Shown: positions 24,301-32,900 of the stretch, one piece after another | How the letters are laid out: each line of letters starts with the position of its first letter | How positions within the stretch are numbered: the stretch's first letter is position 1 | From: Asterias rubens | Lineage: Eukaryota; Echinodermata; Asteroidea; Forcipulatida; Asteriidae | NCBI RefSeq assembly: GCF_902459465.1 | Contig: NC_047062.1 | Span: 32,916,673-32,980,672, forward strand | Direction: 5' to 3' | DNA: 64,000 nucleotides | Notes under the pieces: generated by a model | The model's database searches: none | The model's input: the letters and a program-made list of their open reading frames with translations, nothing else | What the model was told of the DNA's origin: nothing | Translations under genes and position numbers: made by a program

Positions 24301-27300
24301 CCCTCTGTTGTCTCTTAGTCCATCTGTTGTCTTGCCTTCCCTTGTTAGTACCTGGATATCATTCTGTGAGGCTCTAGCTCCCTCTGTTGTCTCTTAGTCC
24401 ATCTGTTGTCTTGCCTTCCCCTGTTAGTACCTGGATATCATTCTGTGAGGCTCTAGCTCCCTCTGTTGTCTCTTAGTCCATCTGTTGTCTTGCCTTCCCT
24501 TGTTAGTACCTGGATATCATTCTGTGAGGCTCTAGCTCCCTCTGTTGTCTCTTAGTCCATCTGTTGTCTTGCCTTCCCCTGTTAGTACCTGTATATCATT
24601 CTGTGAGGCTCTAGCTCCCTCTGTTGTCTCTTAGTCCATCTGTTGTCTTGCCTTCCCCTGTTAGTACCTGGATATCATTCTGTGAGGCTCTAGCTCCCTC
24701 TGTTGTCTCTTAGTCCATCTGTTGTCTTGCCTTCCCTTGTTAGTACCTGGATATCATTCTGTGAGGCTCTAGCTCCCTCGTGTCTCTTAGTCCATCTGTT
24801 GTCTTGCCTTCCCCTGTTAGTACCTGGATATCATTCTGTGAGGATCTAGCTCCCTCGTGTCTCTTAGTCCATCTGTTGTCTTGCCTTCCCCTGTTAGTAC
24901 CTGGATATCATTCTGTGAGGCTCTAGCTCCCTCTGTTGTCTCTTAGTCCATCTGTTGTCTTGCCTTCCCCTGTTAGTACCTGGATATCATTCTGTGAGGC
25001 TCTAGCTCCCTCTGTTGTCTCTTAGTCCATCTGTTGTCTTACCCTCTCCTGTTTGTACTTTGGTATCATTCTGTGAGGCTCTAGCTCCCTCTGTTGTCTC
25101 TTAGTCCATCTGTTGTCTTGCCTTCCCCTGTTAGTACCTGGATATCATTCTGTGAGGCTCTAGCTCCCTCTGTTGTCTCTTAGTCCATCTGTTGTCTTGC
25201 CTTCCCCTGTTAGTACCTGGATATCATTCTGTGAGGCTCTAGCTCCCTCTGTTGTCTCTTAGTCCATCTGTTGTCTTGCCTTCCCCTGTTAGTACCTGGA
25301 TATCATTCTGTGAGGCTCTAGCTCCCTCTGTTGTCTCTTAGTCCATCTGTTGTCTTGCCTTCCCTTGTTAGTACCTGGATATCATTCTGTGAGGCTCTAG
25401 CTCCCTCTGTTGTCTCTTAGTCCATCTGTTGTCTTGCCTTCCCCTGTTAGTACCTGTATATCATTCTGTGAGGCTCTAGCTCCCTCTGTTGTCTCTTAGT
25501 CCATCTGTTGTCTTGCCTTCCCCTGTTAGTACCTGGATATCATTCTGTGAGGCTCTAGCTCCCTCTGTTGTCTCTTAGTCCATCTGTTGTCTTGCCTTCC
25601 CTTGTTAGTACCTGGATATCATTCTGTGAGGCTCTAGCTCCCTCGTGTCTCTTAGTCCATCTGTTGTCTTGCCTTCCCCTGTTAGTACCTGGATATCATT
25701 CTGTGAGGATCTAGCTCTCTCTGTTGTCTCTTAGTCCATCTGTTGTCTTGCCTTCCCCTGTTAGTACCTGGATATCATTCTGTGAGGCTCTAGCTCCCTC
25801 TGTTGTCTCTTAGTCCATCTGTTGTCTTACCCTCTCCTGTTTGTACTTTGGTATCATTCTGTGAGGCTCTAGCTCCCTCTGTTGTCTCTTAGTCCATCTG
25901 TTGTCTTGCCTTCCCCTGTTAGTACCTGGATATCATTCTGTGAGGCTCTAGCTCCCTCTGTTGTCTCTTAGTCCATCTGTTGTCTTGCCTTCCCCTGTTA
26001 GTACTTGGATATCATTCTGTGAGGCTCTAGCTCCCTCTGTTGTCTCTTAGTCCATCTGTTGTCTTGCCTTCCCCTGTTAGTACCTGGATATCATTCTGTG
26101 AGGCTCTAGCTCCCTCTGTTGTCTCTTAGTCCATCTGTTGTCTTGCCTTCCCTTGTTAGTACCTGGATATCATTCTGTGAGGCTCTAGCTCCCTCGTGTC
26201 TCTTAGTCCATCTGTTGTCTTGCCTTCCCCTGTTAGTACCTGGATATCATTCTGTGAGGCTCTAGCTCCCTCTGTTGTCTCTTAGTCCATCTGTTGTCTT
26301 GCCCTCTCCTGTTTGTACCTGGATATCATTCTGTGAGGCTCTAGCTCCCTCTGTTGTCTCTTAGTCCATCTGTTGTCTTGCCCTCTCCTGTTTGTACTTG
26401 GGTATCATTCTGTCAGTGTCATGGTCCATCTGTTTTTGTCTCTCAATCCATCTGTTGTCTTGTTTTTAATCCTGTCTGTAGTTGGTTGTCATTCTGTGGG
26501 TCTCTTGATTCATCTGTAGACTTGCCCTCTCCTGTTTGTACCTGAAAATAAACTGATTTCAGTAGTTAAATTCATTTCATTTCATTTCACCAGTGGGATG
26601 ACAGTATGAAAATTGAAGCTGCTACAACTGCTGGTCAGCTTTTCAACAGTGTCTTATCAGTGGTCAAGCCCTCTGGGTCAGCGGTCAGACAGTTGCCCCC
26701 TAGTGTAGCCAGCATCTCATCAGGCAGTAGGGCCAAGTTCCCTCTATCTCTTGGTCATGCTTCCCACTACGTCAAGCCACGTGTTGCTCTTATTGGGTAA
26801 GTTGTTAAAGGGACATGTTGCTTTGGATTGGGCGAGTTGGTCTATGAGCAGCGTTTGAAAACCGTTTGTTATAACCGTTTGTTAATACGTTTGTTTTAAA
26901 GTGCATGATTATGGTTTGAAAGATGTTTTATTAGTAGAATATAATGTTCCAAACAAAAATGCCTCGAAATTGCACGGTTTTCCTTTTACTTTGCGAACTA
27001 ACATGGTAAGGCATTTTGTGGAGTCAAAAATTTGACTCCATAAAATGGCGTGCTGTGTTAGTTCACGATGTATGAGGAAAACCGTGCAATTTCGATGCAA
27101 TTTTGTGTGAATTATTATATTAAACACATATCTTTCCAACCAGATGCCTGGAACTGGTTGTCTGTAAATTGTCTTGTGTGACAAAGCCCTGAGCCAACAA
27201 TAAAGTTACAATTTTGTTTTCATATTTATTCCTCCTTCTCGTTCTCTAGTGATGCGGCTCATCGTGTTCATCCCATGGCTGGTCAAGGAGTCAACCTTGG

Positions 27301-28773
27301 CTTTGGGGATGTAGCTTGTCTCAGAGACACACTGGTAACTGCTGCTTCTATGGGCAAAGATTTGGGTAAGGGCAAACTTGATACTTTAAACTCTAAACTC
27401 TTCAATGTCCTTATTCGACGGTGATTTTCACAAATAGTCCTCCCATACCCATATGCGTGTTGGTGCACTAGAAGCCCTTCAATGAGTTTAGGCATGTGCT
27501 AGTTTACTTGAAGGTAATCTAGTAAAGGCAATCAATTTTGGGGGAATGGTTGGCTTGTGCATTAAGTGCTCGCCTCTCACCAAGGTGACCCTGGTTTGAT
27601 TCCCGGCCAGGGCTATATGTGAGTTGAGTTGTGCGTTGGTTCTCTGCTGTGCCTCAAGGGTTTGCCTGACCGCCTGGTTTCCTCCCTACGGGTAAAATCA
27701 AACACTTTTGATCTCTGCTGTGCTTCCTTGTCATAATTGGTTGATGTGGCTGGCTGGCAAAGGCACCCTTGCATGCCTGCCTCTTTAGTGGCGTCCTTGG
27801 CAATTCAGCTCTTAGCTGCGAGTAAGGATGATTAGCCTCTCAAATTATTGTTATAAGGTACAACTGTTGAGCGTCACATGCAGTTGGACCCTTCACGAGC
27901 AGAGCCTGAGGACATAACATAAATTTAAAATTGAAGCCTACCAGCAGAAATGTTTTACAATTTTTCCTCATTACTACGCTGTTTAATAAAATGGCCACAT
28001 ATTAATGGGAACAACAGAGTAGTGACTCAGTCTCAAATGGTTGTGGCCATGCAATAAGGGACATCACCGTCGACTCAGTTCTTTAGCGCTTAGCCACGAC
28101 CCTGCAGGGTGGTGACAATAAATGTCTCAGTCTTTTATCCCACGACCAAGATCTTGCTGGTTTAGAGCAGCCATTAAAGACCTAAACGCCTTCTCTTTTA
28201 TTTCCTTATTCAAAACCACAGTAGATGATTTTGAATGGTCAGACAGTAGGAGAGTTATAGCTACATGTCCATGTGTTTCGCATAAAACATCGGTTATTAG
28301 ACATAGACACAAAGCTGATTACATCTGAGAGTAAGCCACGCTCTATTGGTGGTCAACAGGTTTACATGAAATCGCCGCGTCGCCTAAAATGCACACTTCA
28401 CTGAATAACTCACAGTGACAATGGCCACAAAATTGGAGCATTCAAGATTATTCTAATGATGACGTCAGGTGAATTGGGTCAACCAATTGTCCGTGGTATT
28501 GTCCGTGGCATTACACAAGTTGCCAGTGTTACTTTTTGAATAACCCATTATTGTCGATCCTTCTTAATCACAGGATGTCAATCTCACCTCCTAGAGTATG
28601 AGACTAGCAGACAGAGAAATATCATCCCGGTAGTAGCGGCCATTGATAGCCTGAAACGCCTTTACTCAACAGACAATCCTGCAGTAGTGATAGCAAGAAG
28701 TCTGGGACTACAGGCTACCAATGCTTTGGAACCTTTAAAGCAGCAGATTATTTCACTGGCCACTGGAAGATGA
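12316..28773 (+). CDS. COQ6: Ubiquinone biosynthesis monooxygenase COQ6, 11 exons
   Basis: Exons: 12316-12393, 14421-14667, 17377-17517, 18176-18408, 21346-21433, 22022-22125, 22457-22519, 23741-23848, 26594-26796, 27250-27365 and 28574-28773. Together they give 1581 nt, 526 aa plus TGA, and every junction is GT/AG with matching phase. The product is an FAD-dependent hydroxylase of the UbiH/COQ6 family, acting in the C5-hydroxylation step of coenzyme Q synthesis in the mitochondrial matrix, within complex Q. Visible motifs: dinucleotide-binding GGGMTG at about 96-101, YIVENDV in exon 4, GADGPNS at about 263, [22 protein letters not shown], and the second FAD motif [14 protein letters not shown] at about 422-435. 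The C-terminus contains [12 protein letters not shown]. Human COQ6 is 468 aa. The excess is mostly an 86-residue N-terminus, R/S-rich and poor in acids for its first 56 residues, which fits a mitochondrial presequence plus linker. The start is the first ATG upstream in frame, in caaccATG context. Confidence 0.96.
12546..12875. mobile_element. MITE family A, right end lost
   Basis: It begins ttaaaggaagtggacacaat and continues through ttacttggtaacgagtaatg and the central inverted pair around 12715-12765. It fades after agctcaaattttta without the terminal inverted repeat. It lies in COQ6 intron 1, immediately before a LINE tail. Confidence 0.8.
12900..13345 (-). pseudogene. Non-LTR retrotransposon (LINE) tail, reverse transcriptase C-terminus
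   Basis: The minus-strand frame from about 13345 down to TAA at 12963 reads like the end of a jockey/CR1-type ORF2. It contains [17 protein letters not shown], then [20 protein letters not shown], and ends FKDNLARHF. These are the usual blocks after the RT domain in such elements. A short 3' UTR follows (12962 to about 12900). That UTR recurs at 39350-39445 (shared phrase gccatcccatccacacaatg in reverse). The copy is strongly 5'-truncated and inactive. It lies in COQ6 intron 1. Confidence 0.8.
13896..14382 (+). mobile_element. SINE family 1, split by an inserted hairpin element
   Basis: The B-box region (gtgggttcgtatcccggtcg) is followed by tgacacttgtgtcattgagcaagata. After a 178-bp interruption the SINE continues as cactactgtaaagcgcattg...actatataagaatttg and ends in a (ATT)n tail. 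The tRNA-like head before 13896 is eroded. It lies in COQ6 intron 1. Confidence 0.7.
14127..14304. mobile_element. MITE family E, near-perfect palindrome inserted in a SINE
   Basis: The ends are caggggtggatttcacaaag and the inverted ctttgtgaaatcgacccctg. The whole element folds back. It is built of repeated ggactagtcctaa / ttaggaccagtcct units and centres near 14213. The CAGGGG ends recall hAT elements, but no 8-bp target duplication is evident. A diverged relative lies at 20965-21105. Confidence 0.8.
15990..16720 (+). repeat. Tandem array, about 4 x 180 bp, each with a tRNA B-box-like motif
   Basis: gtcgggt recurs near 16063, 16242, 16420 and 16600 (period 178-180). Each unit has gagg(g)gtcaggttggcag, a B-box-like ccgaggttcaaatcccacca, then actatgtggattgg(g)tttncagtccctacctcattgc. 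This looks like a SINE-derived unit amplified in tandem within COQ6 intron 2. The 198-aa open frame across it is not a gene, because the unit length is not held in frame and the content is repeat. Confidence 0.75.
16902..17092. mobile_element. MITE family D
   Basis: Ends gggcccaaatttcatcaagcc...aagcacaaaaatgtgctaagcac and inverted ctatgaaattgggccc. It sits inside another interspersed repeat (16860-17360, shared with 8140-8400), which it splits. It lies in COQ6 intron 2. Confidence 0.8.
17878..18060 (-). repeat. tRNA-like SINE family 3 copy
   Basis: ggttgaacaaagacaaattgacaatgagggggtttgaacctacaactctgggttaacgtgccagctgcgctatcaagccctatgttgg reads in reverse as a degenerate tRNA head with A and B boxes. 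The following tail, tttgtcaatatctttggtcggg, recurs at about 32148-32168. It lies in COQ6 intron 3. Confidence 0.5.
18487..18764. mobile_element. MITE family D, diverged
   Basis: Ends agtttcatagagctgcttag and inverted agcagttctatgaaattaggccc. The inside is longer and more diverged than in other copies (two cttaccgttaag / taagcaca-like blocks). It lies in COQ6 intron 4. Confidence 0.6.
19045..19664 (+). repeat. Tandem array, 6 x 103 bp
   Basis: The unit starts agggacacagtgtgaaagtg and ends gataaaagatacagtgtaaa. gacacag recurs at 19051, 19154 and 19257 and onward, at exactly 103 bp in most units. Units are almost identical, with one having an extra G and one a C-to-T, so expansion is recent. 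It lies in COQ6 intron 4. Confidence 0.93.
20965..21105. mobile_element. MITE family E relative, diverged
   Basis: ggactagtcctaatttaggactaatccta...cctaagttaggatgagtaac...tttgtgaaatccatccc parallels the palindrome at 14127-14304, without clean inverted ends. COQ6 intron 4. Confidence 0.6.
21448..21784. mobile_element. MITE family A
   Basis: Ends ttaaagacactgaacactat and gtgtccactgcctttaa. It begins only 14 bp after the end of COQ6 exon 5. Part of the central hairpin is deleted. Confidence 0.85.
22777..22850. repeat. Hairpin built on a tRNA-like B box
   Basis: tgggttgaataaagaattgacta is followed, after gagtgggattcgaaccaacgacc, by its inverted copy tagtcaattctttgttcaacccc. The loop contains an inverted B box. 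COQ6 intron 7. Confidence 0.65.
22884..23244 (-). mobile_element. SINE family 1, best-preserved copy
   Basis: In reverse the element begins with a type-II tRNA-like head (A box TGGCCGAGCGG, B box GGTTCGAATCCC). The head is followed by GTCGTGACACTTGTGTCCCTGAGCAAGAC, a body of about 230 bp and a (ATT)n end near 22890-22905. The A-box form and spacing point to a tRNA-Leu or tRNA-Ser ancestor. It lies in COQ6 intron 7. Related copies: 13896-14382, 9818-9968; body only at 29117-29310. Confidence 0.8.
23925..26540 (+). repeat. 79-bp minisatellite, about 33 units, filling COQ6 intron 8
   Basis: The unit runs ctgttgtctcttagtccatc...gttagtacctggatatcatt...tgtgaggctctagctccct. atcattctg recurs at 24042, 24121 and 24200. 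A few units are 77 bp (ccctcgtgtctc) and a few carry accctctcctgtttgtactt. These variants recur in the same order (for example around 24781-25070 and 25641-25850), so blocks of several units were duplicated together. The first and last units are the most diverged. The array is intronic; the short frames are not genes. Confidence 0.95.
26804..27160. mobile_element. MITE family C
   Basis: It starts ttaaagggacatgttgcttt, 7 bp after COQ6 exon 9. The inside holds an inverted pair (gcctcgaaattgcacggttttcc / ggaaaaccgtgcaatttcg) around atttgactcc. The right end has decayed. The related copy at 38074-38826 retains both ends. Confidence 0.75.
27541..27860 (+). mobile_element. tRNA-derived SINE family 2
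   Basis: The head ggttggcttgtgcattaagtgctcgcctctcaccaaggtgaccctggtttgattcccggccagggc has an A-box-like start and a B box (GGTTTGATTCCC) in a tRNA layout. A roughly 250-bp body follows, ending in an AT-rich tail. It lies in COQ6 intron 10. Confidence 0.65.
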
Positions 28774-29690
28774 CTTAAGGTTGAATGTCAAAGAGTGTAA
28801 ACTATAGACGCATTTGCGGACTTTATAGTCTTGACATTTAATTTGGACTGGCATGAGATGACAGCCATGAGATGTATGACTCTGTTTGGAGTGAACAACA
28901 GAGGGCAGTGTAACCTAGTTACTGCTATATGACTTCACTCTCATCATGATCAAAATATGGTTACGGTTAAAGCTGGCTCAAATGATGACTGAGTGACCAA
29001 TCACTCAAGCAGTATCCATGCTGGTGAGGCAATCTTTGGTGATATTGGAATACTGAAAAAAATACTGGTCGACAAATGATGAGTGGGTGACCGGTCACTC
29101 AATATCCATGCTAATAATATGAATAATAACCATCAATTTTCATTTAGCGCTTTATCACAGCCTGAAGGGCTTATCAAAATGCTTCTGACATTATAACCCC
29201 TAGTCACTGGGCCTGGGTTTAATTCCTTAAACCATCTCAGCTCCCTAGGGATTATACAGCTACAGCTGCATGGTGCTGCGAGTTACAGCGCTCCGCGCTA
29301 ATCATTCCCAAATCATTATTTCTATGACCGATTTAGTGGCTTAATTGACAACCTATTGGCCTGTTACTTAATGTCTGTGTAAGTGGCGCCTTCCTAAGTG
29401 GACTTCATGTATATCATTAGTCATGTGACCATCAAGGCCTAATTTTATGGCTCTTCCTTACTGCAGAATTATTTAAGCCCATCAAAATACATGACTTACA
29501 CTCTCTGATAAAAAATGATTTTCAGTTGGTAACACAATTTGTATAGTGTAAAATATTTCTGTTATGCAATGCTTTTGTATGGCCCTTCGCAAGATTTTGT
29601 TAACTTGGATCTTGATAACTGTACAACTATATAACTTTCACTCTGTGTTTTCAGAGGTCAGAATAAAATTCCAATAAATATATATCGTGG
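28774..29690 (+). terminator. COQ6 3' UTR with poly(A) signals
   Basis: After the TGA at 28771-28773 the first good signals are AATAAA at 29662-29667 and again at 29673-29678, followed by a T/G-rich stretch (tggcttgtttttgtgag). The UTR would be about 0.9 kb and includes a SINE body (29117-29310). The end is inferred from motifs only. Confidence 0.6.
29117..29310 (-). mobile_element. SINE family 1 body fragment
   Basis: It shares ttagcgctttatcacag...gggcttatcaaaatgc, cactgggcc...taaaccatctca and ctccctagggattatacagc with the SINE at 22884-23244. The tRNA head is missing. It lies in the likely COQ6 3' UTR. Confidence 0.6.
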
Positions 29691-29932
29691 CTTGTTTTTG
29701 TGAGTAATTATTTTAACCCTGTAATAGATAGAGGGGCAGGGACATTGATTGGGCCGGGGGCACTCGATGGGGCAGGGGTATCGATTGGGGGCACTTGAGG
29801 GGGCAGGACATCAATAAGGGGGACATCAGTTGGGGGCACTCAAGAGGGCAGGGACAGTATTTTTCTGCTTAACAGCTATGTAAGATGGCTGGTTTACTGT
29901 TTGTATCCAAGTTTGGCAGTCGAGGGCTTTGT

Positions 29933-32900
29933 CTATGCCGGTGCTGACTCATCTAGTTTGTGATACGACCCTTCATCGTCTGGCATTAGACCTGAGGAAT
30001 ATAACAAACTTAATCTTAATCCAAATGAACCAGAATCTGGATTTTATAGGCTAGTTGGCAAAGCATTCTATGGAAACATCACACCAACTTTTTGTAGAGA
30101 AGACAATGAAGAAATTTCAGTTTAAGACGTGGGAGGAAAACCCTATAGGGAAAACCCACGCAGTCAGGTACGGTAGGGACTGAAAAACCAAATCCACATG
30201 CAATAGACCAATCCATTAAGCTCCGCCATATTGCGTATTGACCAATCACAACTCATTGCACAACAACCAAAAGTCTGACACTATAAGGTCCGACATGCGT
30301 GCGTGTATGCTTGGCGCGCGCAGCAGAGTTGTGCAGAAAGGCATTGGAGAAGCTCACGCGTTCTTGCTCACACGTGCGCCGTGGGCGGAGCCTAATGGAT
30401 CGGTGTATTGCAAGGCTCAAGTCCTGGCTCGGACCGGGGTCCACAGAGGTGAAAGGCAGGGGGAGAAACTACCGAGCCAACCTGACTGAACAACTGCATT
30501 GGACATGATGACAATGGAATAGCTCTTCATCATAGTTGCCATGTTCTGAGAAAGTTTAATCACAAAGTGAGGCAGGCAGCTAGACATGCACATGATGATG
30601 CCAATAAATAAGTAACAAGACTTGTTCTGAGAATGTACATGTATGATAAGAAAGTCAGCAAGACAGACACACAAGGATGGCAAAAAACAAGACGTGTTCT
30701 AAGACAGTTTGATGACTAAGTCAGACAGAGCATGACATGCACACAACAATGCCAATAAATACTAAACAAGGCGTGTTCTGGGAATGTTTGATGACAAAGT
30801 GAGGCTACTGCAAGACATAAACACACAAGGATGGCAAAAAAAAGATGTGTTCCAAAAAAATTTGATGACTAAGTCAGACAGAGCATGACATGCACACAAC
30901 AATGCCCAATAAATAAGAAACAAGGCATGTTCTGGGAATGTTTGATGACAAAGTGAGGCTACTGCAAGACATAAACACAAGGATGGCAAAAACCAAGACG
31001 AGTTCTAAGTAAGTTTGATGACAAAAGACAGGCAGCGTGACATGCACATGACAATGCCAATAAATAAGTAACAAAACATGTCCGGAGAATGTATGATGAC
31101 AACAGGCAGAAACCTGACATCCCCGTGAGAATTTCAATAGAAAACATATTTTGAGTGGTTTACTTTGAAACACCTCCATAAACATGATAAAAAGGAGAGG
31201 ATAAAAATACTATAAATAAATATACTTAAATGAAACATAAAAACATGGTACACTCAAGGACGACTGCTCAGATCATCTTTACAAAGATGGTCAAAACAAT
31301 CTGAGCTAGCTGACCAAGAGTGCCAAGATTATTACAATCTAAAAATGTGGTTACGATAAAAAACCTGCTTTGACACTTCCACAATGCCTTGATTGAAGGG
31401 ACAGGACTCAATTTCATAAAGAGGCAAAGACTACTGGTGCGAATCAATCTTAACTGCTAAGCAAAGTGTGATGTCACAATACAAATTTTTATGGTAATAA
31501 TACTGACCACTCATCTTAAGATGAATCTTAGCGATTTGTGAAACCGAGCCCAAATGAATTTTTGCCTAACTTATTGAATGACAACACACTTTAGAAGCAA
31601 GAAATCATCATGAATTCTAAAACCATTTTGATTCTACACACTGTATGAATCAAAATTTTGTATGCAAAATACTGTAATATTGAGAGACTTACACATAGAC
31701 AAATAACTGACTAGGTGGAACGATGTATGTGTGGTTCACTTATATGTTGTCATATCACCCAGGGTCAGCACGCATGCGCGATGCACATAGAGTATATCTA
31801 TGGAGAGCCTAATGTGACAATACTACAAATACTCAATGCCATCGCAATTTAGATGAGCATAGAAAGATCTTGCTTTTAGGCTATTGAAATTAAAAAGGAA
31901 ACAAGAACCATGTAGGGTCATGGGATAAGGTTCACTGCTAACATGAAACTTAAAGTATTCAATTACTTCCTTTTGTCATTACTAACCTGGCCAAGGCTTT
32001 TGATTCATTTACCTATTTGGCGTGACCATAGAAAATTAACTAAAACATGATTTTCGAGCCTGCGATCTCTGGAGTAACATGCCCACGCTCTACTCTAACA
32101 ACTGAGCTATCTAGCCCGAAGGTTTGTAAATGTTATCAAGCCCTTTTTTGTCAATATCTTCGCTCGGGTGCCAGTAAGGATCACATCAATTTTTAAGAAA
32201 TAACCTTGGAAGGGGTTTACCAAGCCTGGTGGCATTGTGGTTTATAACTTGATAGTTTTCATGAATTTTAAATTCTCAAAATAATATTGACAAGTTAGAG
32301 TATTTTGAGAACCTCTCAGCCAACGATTTATTGTTGTACTCGGGGGACAACTCAAAGCTCGGACCAAGGACGGACCCAAAGTTAGAAAATCCCCCCAGCT
32401 GTTTATAATATATTCCGTAGCGAATGAGTTTGCTTGACAGCTTGTCGTGTTAATGACAGGTGATGTCAAAAGCTGAGAGATTGTTAAAGTGATGCACTTG
32501 TTTCTTTCCGTTTGGTAAAAGTGTTACTGTATAAATTCTGACAGTAATATTTAATGTGTGTCTACAAAGGGATTGATAGCATGCTTTAAAACTATCTGGT
32601 TACATGGTTTTCGATAGATATTGAATGCCATCTTAAAAAACAGCAAAAATATCTGTTCACTTTTACTTAAAGGCACTGAACACGTTTAGTAATTGTCAAA
32701 GATCAGTATTCTCAGTTGGTCTATCCCAACAAATACATAAAATAGCTAGCCTGTAAAAATTTGAACTCAATTGGTCTTTGAAGATGCAAGAAAATGATAG
32801 AAGAAAAAACACCCTTATTGTACAAAGTAGTGTGCCTCCAGATAGGAACAAAAGGCTTTTATTATTTCAGTGAGAAATTACCTCTTTCTCAAAAACTACG

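Noticed and set aside
29400..29450. Alternative last exon of PTTG1IP within the COQ6 3' UTR
   Set aside because: Phase fits, but the acceptor tract is weaker and the tail lacks family features. It would also require deep overlap with COQ6.
30874..31185. 103-aa minus-strand open frame
   Set aside because: It lies on the 152-bp tandem array in PTTG1IP intron 7. PTTG1IP exons flank it and splice over it.
32242..32469. Candidate last exon of PTTG1IP (acceptor before ctggggggattttctaac in reverse)
   Set aside because: It would give only a few residues and a stop. The exon at 29991-29933 has a better acceptor, the right phase, and a tail with a YxxPhi motif.
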